A DNA stretch of 64,000 nt, taken from NCBI RefSeq assembly GCF_037038585.1, contig NC_092520.1, positions 191,374,604-191,438,603 on the forward strand. The letters run 5' to 3'. A program made the translations under genes and the position numbers. The notes under the pieces are model-generated. The model was given only the letters and a program-made list of their open reading frames with translations, searched no databases and had not been told where the DNA came from. Shown piece after piece: positions 40,601-49,920 of this stretch (within the stretch, counting starts at the first letter, position 1; the number at the start of each line of letters is the position of its first letter). The stretch is from Patagioenas fasciata. Taxonomy: Eukaryota > Chordata > Aves > Columbiformes > Columbidae.

Positions 40601-43600
40601 TCATCTCCAAGACAGAAAGGGAACAGAGGCAAGGTCAGAAAGCAAACAAACAGTAACTGACATTTATTCAGCTTGTTGAAAACCTAGATTTAAATCCTTG
40701 TTCTGCCAGATACAGACCAAATATTTATTCAAATATGATCTTTTTTAGCTGAGGACCTCCTCACCGGGACTTGGTAGGTCCCCAGTCCACCCAGTATCCC
40801 ACCCAGTTTCTAAATCCATCAACCTCTGGACTCATCTTTAGCATTTGGCTATAAGCTCTATCTACAGTGCTGATGGACTCTTGATTACAGGGAAAAACAA
40901 GAAAGTTTTAATTAGTTCTATATTCCTTATTTTTAAACATCCAGGGCCTACTTAAATCAGATCACCACATCATTAGGAGTTTGCAGTGTCACATGCACAT
41001 ATCACACAGTTTCTAAATCAAAGCAGCTTTGAAGTCCGGCAGAAACAAAATTTGCTTCAGACACAGCCTTGCCTAGATTTTAAACCCAGAGAAGAAAAGG
41101 CATGCCAGAGAAGTATCAGCACATCTGCCTGTGGGTGCAATCACTGATCCTTACATTACAAATGGATATTACTCCCATTCATTCCTCAGAAAAACTGTGT
41201 ACATACTCTGAATAGTTGTTTTTCTTATGGCAGCAGTGTTAAAATGCTATATATGGCAGAGACAAAAATCTCCCATATCACTGACACAAGGAAGACGTGA
41301 GGTTCTTAGACAGTAACATTTGAATATTTCTCTCTTTAATTAGACATACAGCTTGCTGTGTTCTGTTAGGGAATTTACAGTTCATCATGTGCTCTGATGT
41401 GAGTTACATTACTAATAGCTCTCTTCATCCTGCTCTGCCTACAGGAACACCTTGTGACTGTCATGTGTCAACACTTCCTTTGTCTAATTACAGTTCAAGG
41501 AACCATTGTGTAAGTATAACCAGAGATGCCGTGCACAACATCTGTAAACCTCCGGAGTGAGACATTGAAGCTGCTGACCAGCTCAGGAGGATTCCCATCT
41601 TAGATTCTGTGCCTAGAGTTTATTTCAGATTACTCCAGTAGCACGACTTTTTTCATGAAGATTATAGCAATGCAGTATCTAGTCATTATTAACTACATTC
41701 AAATATGAAACAGTTAACTCTCTGCATGAGTTAAGGGAGGTTTCAATTTCTATGAAAATAAAACAGATGTTCAGTTCTGAAAATCAGGAATAAATAATTG
41801 ATTGTTATAACTTTTCTTCCCGTGGCTTCAAAACAGAATTCCAGGGTGTCAGTCTGGAAGTTTATACTGGTTTTAAATACAAAATTGAAGCATGTTTAGG
41901 ACCAATTTTCTCAGTGACGATGAATTCTGAAAACTTGATCTTCAGAAATAAAATAGCTACAAAACACTTCTGCAAACTCCGTTGATTTCCTTTAAGCCAT
42001 CTGCTCCAACTGAAATAATCTTAATAAATAATTTAAACAGGAAATCTGATGCAATTCAGTTTAAATTTCCCAATTATTGTTCGTTTCTTTCTTTCTTATG
42101 TCTTTTTAAAGTTTAAATACTGAATATAAGGAAATAGAAGAGAGAAATGCTTGCCTGAACATTTTGAAATGGATTCTTGTTACCGTAGGATTCACTGAGG
42201 TATGTGAAATCATCTACGCTAAGCTGAAAAACAAAGAGAATAGATTGGTAAGAAGGAGCCATGGAATCTCATTTGAGTACAGACTTGCACTTGGCACTGG
42301 TGAGAGAAAGGGAATTAATGTTACATACCGTGTCTTGCAGGAACAAGATGAGGTTTCTGGAATTCTGGGTAAAAATAGGTTGCAAGAGTACAGTCAGCTC
42401 CTGTGCTGAGACAATGTGTCCTTCGTGCAAGGTGGCATCTGGATTCCACTGTGATCTACAAAGCAATATTTTTTTTGTAATGTAAAATTTGTTGCCAATG
42501 ATGACACCTCTTCTTTATTTAAATATGCAGCAGCAGGTAATGATATTGTTGCCTTTTGATTAAGATCACGTTTAAAGTTCAGTTTACTTTAATTCTACTC
42601 AAGAGGAAAAGAACTCACTGATTTATGCCTATATCACACTAATTGTGTTACAGCAGGAATGTAATTATTCAAATCAAGATAATGGTGTCTCTTTGTTTTC
42701 TTGTTTGTGTACAACAGCACAGTTAAATCTTTTTTCTTTTTTAAAGAAAAAAAAAGGCTACTAAGTGGAATGAAGAAGAATATGTTGAAAACCTTCAGAG
42801 AGAATTCCCAGAGGGAATCCCAACATCCAAGATGCTTTCCAATGCTCTCAGATGTCTCGGTGGCCAGAGAGGAGTGGAACTCAGGCTAGGCCACAGCCAT
42901 AAACCGATATTTTTTCATAAACCTTTTGTTAAGTAAAAGTAGCTTTTCAGTGCTATTGTAAACAATATGTTCTCTCCTCAGGTGTCCAGGATGAAGGACT
43001 GATTCTGCAGAAGCAGCTCAGAAAAGCCACCTTTCCAGAAACAAGAGCTCTTCTAAGCAAAATGGCTCGAGACACCAAGAAAAGCTCATGATTCTTTCGC
43101 CAAACTGTCATTATGAGGATAGGACAGAGAAGTAGTTTGCTGCTACAAAAAAACGGTTATGGATGAAACAAGTAGTGGCATTATTCTTTCAACACCTGAT
43201 TAGGATTTTAACAGTATGCAACATGAGTCTATAGGGGTGAAATTTGTCATGAAAATTTTGGTCCTAGGTGTTTTGACTGAGGTAAATTTGTCACTTTGTA
43301 GAAAAGCCAGAGCTTGCAGTGCAGTCTCTCATCTTCCCCAAATCCACATCAGTTGCTGAAACCCGAGAAATCAGGTATTCCAGAACGCTAATTGGTTCTA
43401 ATTTCAAAGAACAGAATATAAAGAATAACTATGTGCTGTAGCATCAGCTATTATGTGATTGCAATTTGGTGAGTTAGAGATGTTGATTAAATTTTCTAAT
43501 CCAAAAGCAATTCAGAAATGACCCTTGCACAGCAAGCTTTTATGAACGAGAACAATCTTTGCACTCTCTAAAGATGGAACCTGAACTGGGGTAATGAACA

Positions 43601-46600
43601 CATAGGGATGTTTCAATGTTGTTTCTTGGATGAGGAAAATCTATATTTCACTACAGGACTTCTTAGTAATTCCAATGAAGATTGCCAAGAGTGAATTGAA
43701 AGCCTCTAATTACACTCACGGCAAAGATAAAAACAGTGCGGTCCTGCAGTACTAGATACTCAGCTCACTTCAGAATTTGGGGTTTGGGAGAGTGTTAGAG
43801 CAAACCGCGCATGTGGGAGGTTCTTTCAGGACAACGTGCTGCAGATGTTAACACTAAATTCTAATAGATCTTCCACCTGTCACTTTTCAAGCTTTAGAAG
43901 TAAACCTTGTTGTGCAGGAAAGATTTATTTTCTTTTTCTATTGTGTTGAAATTATCATTTGATATTTTCTTAGTTTTACTCAGGATCTTCGCTTTGTTAA
44001 TTTGTCCTTGGAAATCCACATTAACTTATATTCATGAAGACAAACAACATATACATTGTAACAGTGTAACACACATACCTAACCTTTTAAAAAAGTCAAA
44101 CTTCATGTTCTCAAATATTTAAGTATAATCTTTAAAAATAGGATATTTTAAAACACAAACACTCCCAAAGATTCTGAATGACTATTCAGGGAGTATTTCA
44201 GTCACTATTTCATAGTGACTTCATGAATTGCATGGCCACACAAAAATACTAATGAGATTAAAGGAAAAGAAGACAGATTCAGTTAAAAGATGTTTAAAAA
44301 TGGTCTATGTGAAATAAAATGATGGTGAATATCTTGCTATATTTATTTTAAAAAATAACTAAATCTATTTCGTGCCCAATATTAGGAAAAAAAAAAAATT
44401 GAGAGCTTTGGGGACTTGTAGTTAAGAATAAAAAGTAACAGCACATGAAATAAAATTATTTGCAGCAGCACGATGACAAAGGCTTTTGTTGTCAACTCAA
44501 AACCTCAGAAATTTAATGATCCTGCTTTAAAGCATACCTGCTTCTAAGGTATTTCCTGTTCCCTGAAGCAGCTCTTGCTAGCTAACCAACCTTGAAAAGT
44601 GCCTTTTGTGAGACCTTTCCATTTCCAAGTAGTTAACTTCAGTAACTCCAGCATCATCATTAGAAAAATAAATCTTCATTAGTTAGTTAAAATTCTATCA
44701 TAATGAAGCATTTGCCTAATACTTACATCAAGCATATTAAACATGTGGTTTTGCTTCTTTTAAATAGTTTGCTGAGCAGTATGCATGGCAGCAGGCAAGG
44801 CTACATCCTTCATCAGGTGGGCTGCTGCTGTCAGCGGAGTGCAGCAGTGCTCCCACCATGGGTCAGGTGGGAAATGTCAGCATGTTTGACAGGCTGGTTC
44901 ACTGTGAACTGCACAGCTAGCACATCATGGACATGCTGATGATGTGCTCTACTGAATGCAACAAACTGGTCCATCCCTTTGAACTCTTCACCTCAAGCGG
45001 TCAGCAAGCAATCAGTAAGGGATGGCATAGGAGGAAACAGGCAGTAGGGCAGCACGCGTATTGATTGCTGCTATTGATTGTTCACACAAAATTTTATGTG
45101 AAAAAACAAACAGCCTTCTGAAGTCATATGCATGACAAGCACATCAGACTTAACTTCCCCACTGCATTCTGGGGTCCTCAGCCACAGGGGCTCACAGTGA
45201 CGGGCATCTCTGCTCATGTATGTGCTTTCCTGCTGGCTAGAAAGGACGAAATTCAAAGCTCAGCTACTCTCCCTTTCTTCCAGTAGCCAGGCAATGCACT
45301 AAAGAAAGAGAGGAAAGAAATCTTAGCTTGGTATTTTTCTTCTTCCTTGGCCCTAACTGCTGTGGCGTGCCAACAAGTTTAAGCATACAGATTTTTCTCT
45401 GACCAGTGTCCTGCCTAGGTAGAACCAGGATTTGAGCACTTAAAAGTTTTCTTCTATGTGGACCCACCAGAAGGGCAGATGGTAATATAACAGGACTTCC
45501 ATCGCTCTGACTTGTGAGCTTACATTTTCTCTTTGTACCTGGCTTCTAAACTCTTTCCTACAAGTTATTCAGTTGTCTCTTTCAGTCACCTTGCAATTAC
45601 CTTGTAAGAAATAATATTCTTTCCTGCACAGCAGAAGTAACCTGGGATGCATGCTAGCACAAGGTATCTCCACAGAAATCCAATAAAGATACAACTGAAA
45701 CATTTTTCTGTTACACTGTATCCTTTTTATGTTCCACCTTCTTCCAGTAGATTTTTCAGTAAATTCCTTACAGTTTTAGGAAACAGTGAAAATTTACTAT
45801 TTGGTAATAACAGCTTCTCAAAGCCACTTATAATCAGGATCTGCCAGAAAAGGATTAATTTCCCAGTGTAATTATCACATGAATGAATGTAGTAAAATAT
45901 GTTCAATTACTGTAAGCAAAAATCATTCCTAAAACAAACACATGAGAATGCAATCACAAAAGCTAGTTTTCATTAATTTATTTCCTTAAGGTCCCTCTCT
46001 AATCTGTGGAGGGAAAGAAATTCTTGTGAATATTGGTTCAAAATGGCTAAATCAAGTTTCTGCTGTTTATTGAATGCAAGAGGAACCTCCTCATCTCTCC
46101 TGCTTCAAAAAGCAAACACAGGATATTAAAGGCTAATTTCTGATAAAGGTCCATTTTTCCAGGCCAGAGTTATTTGGAGAATGTCCACTCGTATATTGGT
46201 ATTCATTTGTGAAAAGCAGGACACTGTGACCTACTGAGTTATACCCACTTCAAATTTCTCCCAAGTTCAATGGAAAAAGAACATTGTTTGGCAGAAAACA
46301 TTTTTTTTCTTTTTTTTTTTTTTTCCCTCAAAGTAGAGACTGCATTTTTCTTTCTAAAGGGAAGAGGTATTTGATTTACTAATGTCCCCCTAAGGATTTA
46401 TATCACACTTCCCTTACGGTTTGCACACTGCATGTGTTTGTCAGTTGCAGGTTTCATCTGTATCTGACATTTAACATTATCTTTAACAGCATGATTACAG
46501 TACAATAATAATGCATAGAAGAGAGACTTTAAAGTGTTACATTCTTCTAATACAGCTGTTCTGAGATATGGCTTTACAAACACTAGCTAGTTCCAAAGAA

Positions 46601-49600
46601 CAGCAAAACGTATTATTCTTCAACTATGTGATATATCCTAACATAACCTGGGAGAGGGTGATGGAATAGATCACTGAATCTCAGCTTCTGTTGATCAATG
46701 AATCAGTGAACCTGTTTCCACAAAATGAATAGAAATCTATCTGCAAGCACAGCACTTCTTTAGTTACCCTTCCTAAAGCTCTTACAAGTAGCTTTCAGAT
46801 TTCATAAACCTGTAGACCATACACTACAAAACTTGCATCACTGTAAAGTACTAAGACATAAAGCACGGAGTTAAGGGTTAGCAACCAGAAGCTGCTGTTA
46901 CTGTTTCTTTATTTTATAAAATAACAGAAATATTTTTTCCAGTTGCCTTCATTGACTTTCAGCAGAACTAATTTCTGCCCCACAAGAACTTCCCCTTTCA
47001 ACAATGCAAGGTCATGGTAGGAGGAACACTTCTTTCAGAAAATGGTCTATTTGTAGAAACATGAAACTGGTTTAATCAGTCCATGATCCTGTTTTTCTTG
47101 CTCTTAATTCGTGTAAACCTGAATGATCTGCCATGGAGCAAGTTGCTAATTGCATCTTGGTGGAAAGTTTGCTTTTATGACCACCTGGGACTAACTGATA
47201 AGATTTTGCTTATGTTGACAAAAGGTGTATTGTTTATATAAACTAGGAGGTAGGACAAAGGAAGCATTGATCTTTTCTTAGACTCTAAGGATTATTTTTA
47301 CCCTAAGAACAACTCTTCCCAATGTTTACTTTGTTTTTAAATACAGAGTACTCATACACATGACTGTTACATATAGAGGTGAATCAATTAAATACTTTTA
47401 ATATTAAAAAAAAAAAGCCTTTATGTTGAGACATCCATTTATTTCTTTCAGGGGAAACAAAACAAAAAAAAAAAAAAAACAATGTTTCTAAATCAAACTT
47501 AATCAAAATCTGTAGATATCTAAATTACGTAGCTCCCCAAGGACCAGAGGTTCAGTTTCTGGAAATGCTCAGGAGATGGGTAGACATATATCAAAGTTGG
47601 TATTAATTACTGCTGGGAAAAAGAATACCATGTCCAGGACATGTACAAAAGAAATACAATCAATGCACCCTGCACATCTGTTTTGATGGCCCTCAACAAT
47701 TACAGCGCAACATATGAAAAAAAAAAAAAAAAGGAGCCTACTTGTCTATATGGCACTATATGTGGAGAAAGATCTCCTGAAGAACTTAATCTAACTTCTG
47801 AGGTTTGTAAAATTTCTGAATCCTCTGGTTGCTGTCTTAAAATTACCACATTGAGAAGCAACAAGAAAAAAAATTAACAAGATTTACCTTTCTGATTTAA
47901 AACTTAACAATCTTGCCTATAGACAAAAGATTTACACTCAGACAAATGAGAGCAGCATTTAGTCTAATTCTCTTCCTAGGGACAACTAGATAATTCACAG
48001 TGTCTTAAATGTATTGAAGAATGACTCAAAGCTTCATGAAGGGTACAGCGAATCCAGCACAACCAGATGAAAGGATAATTACTTCCCAAGAAGCCCTTGG
48101 TTTGGTTCTTTTCTCAGTTTACTGAACAGTAAATCACAATTAACGCTCTGGGAATTAACAAAGCAATAAAGATATAAAATGATCAAGTCCCATGAATTAA
48201 AACCTGACAAGAGTCGATGACCAACAGAGTTCAGAAGCAAAACTCCCCCTGCCCAGGCACACACAGTTTGGTCACACCAGCAAAGGAACCCCTGTCGCTA
48301 CAGCCCCTTCTGTTCCTCCTTACAACAAAAATGGGGTTTAACCTGTGCACCGAGACTATTCACAATACATGAAAACATTTTATGCTTCAGAAGTCATCCA
48401 GCTGGATTGTGACAAATTCCAAATACTGTTGGTGTTATGAATTACTTGTATTAGAGAAATTAATAAATACCCAGATGAGATCAGGTCTCTTGAACTAGGT
48501 ATAATATGCGTGTGTTTGCAGAGGGTGTGAGATGAACTCTCCACGAGAGCATTTACAATTTAAAAAAATCAGGCTAAGAATGTGGAACATTTAGGAATTA
48601 GGAGGAGAAAATCCAGTGATGGCCAAAGCACACCTTAGGCAAACCTAGAGTATGACAGGCCTATTGTCACCTTCCCACCCAGAACAGACTTTGCCTTTAG
48701 GCCTTCCAATCAGTCCTGTGATCCCATAAGACCCTCAGGAGCCTTTACTTACAAATCTCTGACCTTGGATACTGTATTTTGGGGCAGTACTTCCTAGACA
48801 AAACCAGTATGTATGCCCTGCAGAGACAGCCTTGTGAATGAGCTGTGCATAGTCCTCTGACAGCTTCACACATCCAGGACCCCACCTGAAGCTACTGCAT
48901 TGTCCAAGCTGCTGTATTCCTGGAAATCCTAAGTAATTGGAGAAAATCCTTAAAGTCTGTATGAATAAAATTCCTGGATGGAAAAAAAAAGGTCTCTATC
49001 TGGCTATTTCAAGAAGGTTTAAAGTATTGTTTCATAAGTATATGTAAACCCCTGAATTTCACATGTCTCTGGCTCTGTCAAGACTCTGCAGTTGTTTCTA
49101 ACAATTGATGTCTATACATACAGCAGTGTTGAAAAAACAGCATTAGAAAGAACATTAAAGCGAAAAATCAGGATTCAGGAGTTAAGAAATGCGAGAATTA
49201 AGGTTGCTTACACAGTTTTTGGGCAGCTCCTTGTGAGACTGCTTTATGTGGTGCCTTTAGGCCACAACATCTCTAACGGTGGAGTTCAAGATTGCCTTAG
49301 GGTGGCTAAAGCACATCTACTGCAGATTTGGAGAATATGGCTTTATTTACTTCTTACTGCCCAGCTTACAACACTAGAAGTGTAAACAAAATCCATTAAA
49401 TTTATGTAAGGTTGGTTGATTGCTGAGAGACAAATCTACTTAATGGGTAATTTTGTTGCCCAGTGGTTATTTACCACAACTGATGATATACAATGTACTC
49501 TGCACACACAGAGAGAGAAATAGCAGGGGTAGAGATGCTCTCTTATTAGATTTCTTACCTCTGAGTTGACCAAAGCAGCACTGGCACATGGTCCACTGAC

Positions 49601-49671
49601 AGAGCCGTTCTGAGCAGCACAGCGAGGGTGCAGAGCAGCGGGGCTGGAGCAGCGGGGTTGAGCTGCCTCAT
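1381..49671 (-). CDS. ATP6AP1L: V-type proton ATPase accessory subunit S1-like protein (Ac45 family), nine exons, 3' end off the window
   Basis: The gene is spliced on the minus strand as exons 49671-49559, 42455-42329, 42223-42155, 35482-35289, 34054-34011, 28853-28768, 9002-8761, 3553-3499 and 1618-1381. The product is about 389 residues so far. Family knowledge: ATP6AP1/Ac45 is a type I membrane glycoprotein of the V-ATPase V0 sector that helps assembly and sorting of the proton pump in secretory and endolysosomal membranes. The exons align in order with ATP6AP1 (from memory): signal peptide, VPVLLWST strand, RNLILFLQD, SVDDFTY, SSLVLPAVD, YTAAKPSR, CILFYASNFSL, YTVSARYW, EYSFHCQ. Similarity is clear but moderate, which favours the L paralogue over the strongly conserved ATP6AP1. 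N-glycosylation sequons cluster in exons 7 and 9. The membrane helix and tail are not in the window. Exon phases fit everywhere except exon 8 to exon 9, which is two bases out, so an intact product is likely but unproven. Confidence 0.9.
1619..3498 (-). other. S1-like intron 8
   Basis: The intron is 1,880 nt, with donor gtaagt and acceptor ttctag. It is AT-rich and has a T-rich run at about 2971-2993. No exon, RNA gene or recognisable mobile element was seen in it. Confidence 0.7.
3499..3553 (-). CDS. ATP6AP1L: S1-like exon 8 (55 nt)
   Basis: The acceptor is tctcttgcag before 3553 and the donor is a perfect gtaagt after 3499. Read with two bases from exon 7 it gives STVLTYIASQNLFIHI, which lines up with the LTY-containing strand of ATP6AP1 that precedes the ANRLYPVSAR segment. 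It ends in phase 0, whereas exon 9 needs two carried bases. The alignment lacks exactly one codon at this junction, so two bases are missing if both consensus sites are used. Confidence 0.8.
3554..8760 (-). other. S1-like intron 7
   Basis: The intron is 5,207 nt. It contains one probable antisense LTR fragment (about 5,240-5,520). The rest shows no coding exon or RNA gene that I can support; open frames at 4.2-4.8, 6.4-6.7 and 7.1-7.4 kb lack splice sites and family resemblance. Confidence 0.6.
5240..5520 (-). mobile_element. probable avian ERV LTR fragment, antisense
   Basis: The segment beginning gtgggttgacaccagccagc, followed by a cctgtcc...ggacagggg motif and a gggttgagatacagacag block, resembles the reverse complement of a common avian ERVL-type LTR as I remember it. 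It is diverged and its borders are uncertain. A repeat-library search would settle the family. Confidence 0.4.
8761..9002 (-). CDS. ATP6AP1L: S1-like exon 7: glycosylated luminal core
   Basis: This is 242 nt (80 codons + 2). The acceptor is gttattccag before 9002; the donor AC|gtgagc is at 8761/8760. It carries a basic stretch at its start (ISRR), an acidic serine-rich linker (EDEDSSS) and the family hallmark CILFYASNFSL, aligning with the ILFWAQNFSV strand of ATP6AP1. Sequons are visible at NMT, NET, NFS, NGS and NAT, and NTT spans the donor. The density of glycosylation sites fits Ac45, which is heavily N-glycosylated in the lumen. Confidence 0.93.
13640..14505 (+). mobile_element. CR1 LINE, 3' part of reverse transcriptase and 3' end, decayed
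   Basis: Translation in shifting plus frames gives CR1 reverse-transcriptase C-terminal blocks: KWKVLYLGTNNP, EKDLGILVDTKLN, VIRPLYLALVRSHLE, RVQQRARR, GLEHLSYVEMLRGLGLFSL. Two frame changes (near 13,890 and 14,035) show it is dead. The 3' end finishes in the attctctgattctgt motif typical of CR1 tails rather than poly(A). It is 5'-truncated, as most bird CR1 copies are, and lies antisense in intron 6 of the S1-like gene. Confidence 0.9.
15856..15897. repeat. 21-bp tandem duplication, two copies
   Basis: Two adjacent 21-base units (15856-15876 and 15877-15897), each beginning tctcact and ending taatga, differ at three positions. A partial third start (tctct) follows. This is a small intronic duplication with no evident function. 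Confidence 0.8.
24010..24115. repeat. A/C-rich low-complexity run
   Basis: Interspersed aaac, aacaa and ccaa units form an A/C-only or nearly A/C-only stretch just before the truncated LTR. It looks like simple-repeat decay, possibly of an A-rich tail. Confidence 0.7.
24176..24635 (+). mobile_element. ERV solo LTR, 5'-truncated, same family as 53.26 kb
   Basis: Long blocks are shared with the element at 53,262-53,851: gggtgcacaagaagttggga-type, ctgaccccaa, aagctgggggaaga, gtgatggagccctgctgtcc, cctggagatggctgaacac, gcttttgctttacctatt and the closing gttaaactatgac. The first ~150 bp of the family consensus is missing. No internal retroviral genes accompany it, so it is a solo LTR remnant. Confidence 0.82.
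27560..27970 (-). mobile_element. ancient CR1-like LINE fragment, antisense
   Basis: The plus strand reads like the reverse complement of an old amniote CR1 reverse-transcriptase tail: cctcttactcttcttttgga followed by taagctaaa (antisense of a GLFSLEKRR-type block), then ccctccagcttctcaagatc and a distant cctgtctgcagtgctcacat block. It is strongly diverged and its borders are approximate; identification is from remembered consensus shape only. Confidence 0.5.
28768..28853 (-). CDS. ATP6AP1L: S1-like exon 6 (86 nt)
   Basis: The acceptor is ttctatttatag before 28853; the donor AGG|gtgagt is at 28768/28767. With one base from exon 5 it encodes D then KIIGRLTMDLQERG and FSVIYTAAKPSR, aligning with the VIGQVL...PYTAAL..RPSR segment of ATP6AP1. 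It ends in phase 0 after an arginine that forms part of a probable proprotein-convertase site with the next exon. Confidence 0.93.
30670..30770. repeat. G/T-rich low-complexity run with (GTTT)n
   Basis: The run is almost entirely g and t, with a core of about five gttt units near 30,713-30,735 and flanking ggtttggttt units. It is simple-sequence DNA. Confidence 0.85.
31140..31691. repeat. 552-base pure purine tract with about 73 perfect GAGGA units
   Basis: Every base from 31140 to 31691 is A or G. The first ~180 bases are imperfect (aaggagagg, ggggaggggagg variants); from about 31,321 to 31,687 the unit GAGGA repeats without visible error. The S1-like transcript would carry it as (UCCUC)n. 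Long minus-strand open frames through it are repeat artefacts. Confidence 0.97.
34011..34054 (-). CDS. ATP6AP1L: S1-like exon 5 (44 nt)
   Basis: A small exon with acceptor ctttttgtag and donor AATG|gtaagc. It encodes the end of a split serine, then GLNEISIQEAIAEN, matching the SSGLMAPREVLTGND segment of ATP6AP1 in position and length. Phases (2 in, 1 out) fit both neighbours. Confidence 0.92.
34055..35288 (-). other. S1-like intron 4
   Basis: The intron is 1,234 nt, with donor gtagga and acceptor ttgtag. It contains a probable ancient CR1 fragment at about 34.93-35.13 kb and nothing else I can support. Confidence 0.7.
34930..35130 (-). mobile_element. ancient CR1/L3-like fragment, antisense
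   Basis: The plus strand reads ggcaattaattctgcaggtt then aatcatgtgttgcataaaa, with later tttaattttattagctgtcc and ctttctcaacataattcat blocks. This matches the remembered antisense shape of an old amniote CR1 3' end (ttccacaggttaat...gtgtgaaaaa...). It is diverged, with no clear borders. Confidence 0.45.
35289..35482 (-). CDS. ATP6AP1L: S1-like exon 4: SSLVLPAVD segment
   Basis: This is 194 nt (64 codons + 2), with acceptor aaatttattacag and donor GTCAG|gtagga. It encodes EMLQSSPSSLVLPAVD near the start, the most recognisable Ac45 signature, then YLLSFLQ and PNLLVVQLQPLV, matching the ALLLIRLPYT strand of ATP6AP1. The aligned human Trp after the Asp is Cys here. Confidence 0.95.
37407..37517. 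repeat. (GGGGAA)n purine tract
   Basis: There are 111 bases of A and G only, with aaagggg and then gggg-aa units repeated more than ten times. The plus strand has many closely spaced G4 runs and is a strong G-quadruplex candidate by inspection. A related open frame on the minus strand is a repeat artefact. Confidence 0.95.
38560..39180 (+). mobile_element. decayed CR1/L2-type LINE reverse-transcriptase fragment
   Basis: Plus-strand translation keeps pieces of a LINE reverse transcriptase: MYLDPQKALGKVLKQRLLNK (compare the usual YLDFxKAFDxVPHxxLLxKL), a WVRD-like WxxDWL remnant, then after frame changes a LFLMLIN-like block and ADYTELF. All catalytic motifs are broken. It is older than the other CR1 copies here. 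Confidence 0.6.
39362..39391. repeat. (TA)n microsatellite
   Basis: A short run of ta repeats with two tg interruptions, in intron 3 of the S1-like gene. Confidence 0.85.
42155..42223 (-). CDS. ATP6AP1L: S1-like exon 3 (69 nt) with GC donor
   Basis: The acceptor is ctctttgtttttcag before 42223. It encodes LSVDDFTYLSESYGNKNPFQ and three further residues (NVQ), aligning with the LSIEDFTAYGG.FGNK segment of ATP6AP1. The exon ends CAG|gcaagc at 42155/42154, a GC donor with otherwise strong consensus. Joining there keeps phase 0 into exon 4. No gt near the end gives the right frame and length. Confidence 0.9.
42224..42328 (-). other. S1-like intron 2 (105 nt)
   Basis: A very short intron with donor gtatgt and acceptor tttttcag. 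It separates two exons with exact phase 0 on both sides. Confidence 0.9.
42329..42455 (-). CDS. ATP6AP1L: S1-like exon 2 (127 nt)
   Basis: The acceptor is attgctttgtag before 42455; the donor ACG|gtatgt is at 42329/42328. The first base completes an Arg codon from exon 1, and 42 codons follow, including HEGHIVSAQELTVLLQP and SRNLILFLQDT, matching THEGHITSDLQLSTYLDP and RNVLLFLQDK of ATP6AP1. Confidence 0.95.
42456..49558 (-). other. S1-like intron 1
   Basis: The intron is 7,103 nt, with donor gtaaga. There are poly-A or poly-T runs near 46,303, 47,405, 47,466 and 47,718. I recognised no exon, RNA gene or confident mobile element; open frames at 44.7, 45.1-45.5, 47.6 and 48.1 kb have no family resemblance. 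Confidence 0.65.
49559..49671 (-). CDS. ATP6AP1L: S1-like exon 1: start codon and signal peptide
   Basis: The ATG is at 49671-49669. It opens a 37-codon frame with a hydrophobic signal peptide (PLLCTLAVLLRTALS) followed by VDHVPVLLWST, matching the mature start EQQVPLVLWSS of ATP6AP1. The donor CAG-AG|gtaaga at 49559/49558 splits an Arg codon that exon 2 completes. A longer overlapping frame exists here but is out of phase with exon 2; homology and signal peptide decide the start. Confidence 0.95.
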
Positions 49672-49920
49672 GGCTCCGGGCGAGCGCCAGCGTCACTGGG
49701 CAGCTGCACAGGCAAGTCCCAGGCTGTGCACAGCTGCACTTCCCGCTGCGGCCGCAGCCATCCGGCTCCAGCCGGGCTGCTGGGGGAGGCTGCTCGCTGA
49801 CGGCAGTGGGAGTTTTCAAAACACGGACTTCCTTATCTTGAAGTTGGGAGGTATACATATGTGTAATAACTTCCAGGTTCGTGACTCAGGCAGCTCGTAA
49901 CACTCCCCGCCGTATAAGCA
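49600..49920 (-). promoter_or_regulatory. CpG-rich promoter region of the S1-like gene
   Basis: CpG dinucleotides are dense here (for example the cgctgcggccgc block at 49,744-49,755) against an AT-rich, CpG-poor background, and the block overlaps exon 1. A tgactca AP-1-type motif lies at 49882-49888, about 210 bp upstream of the start codon. No clear TATA box was seen; the exact transcription start is unknown. Confidence 0.7.

Larger units (their letters stand above)
35483..42154 (-). other. S1-like intron 3 (GC-AG)
   Basis: The intron is 6,672 nt, starting with gcaagc rather than gt and ending ttacag. It contains a (GGGGAA)n tract at 37.4 kb, a decayed LINE at 38.56-39.18 kb and a short (TA)n at 39.36 kb. 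The other parts (35.6-37.3, 39.5-42.1 kb) show no exon or identified repeat. Confidence 0.65.

Noticed and set aside
49436..49858. 140-codon minus-strand frame over the CpG-rich block
   Set aside because: It overlaps the true exon 1 in another frame; the signal-peptide frame starting at 49671 joins exon 2 in phase and matches the family.
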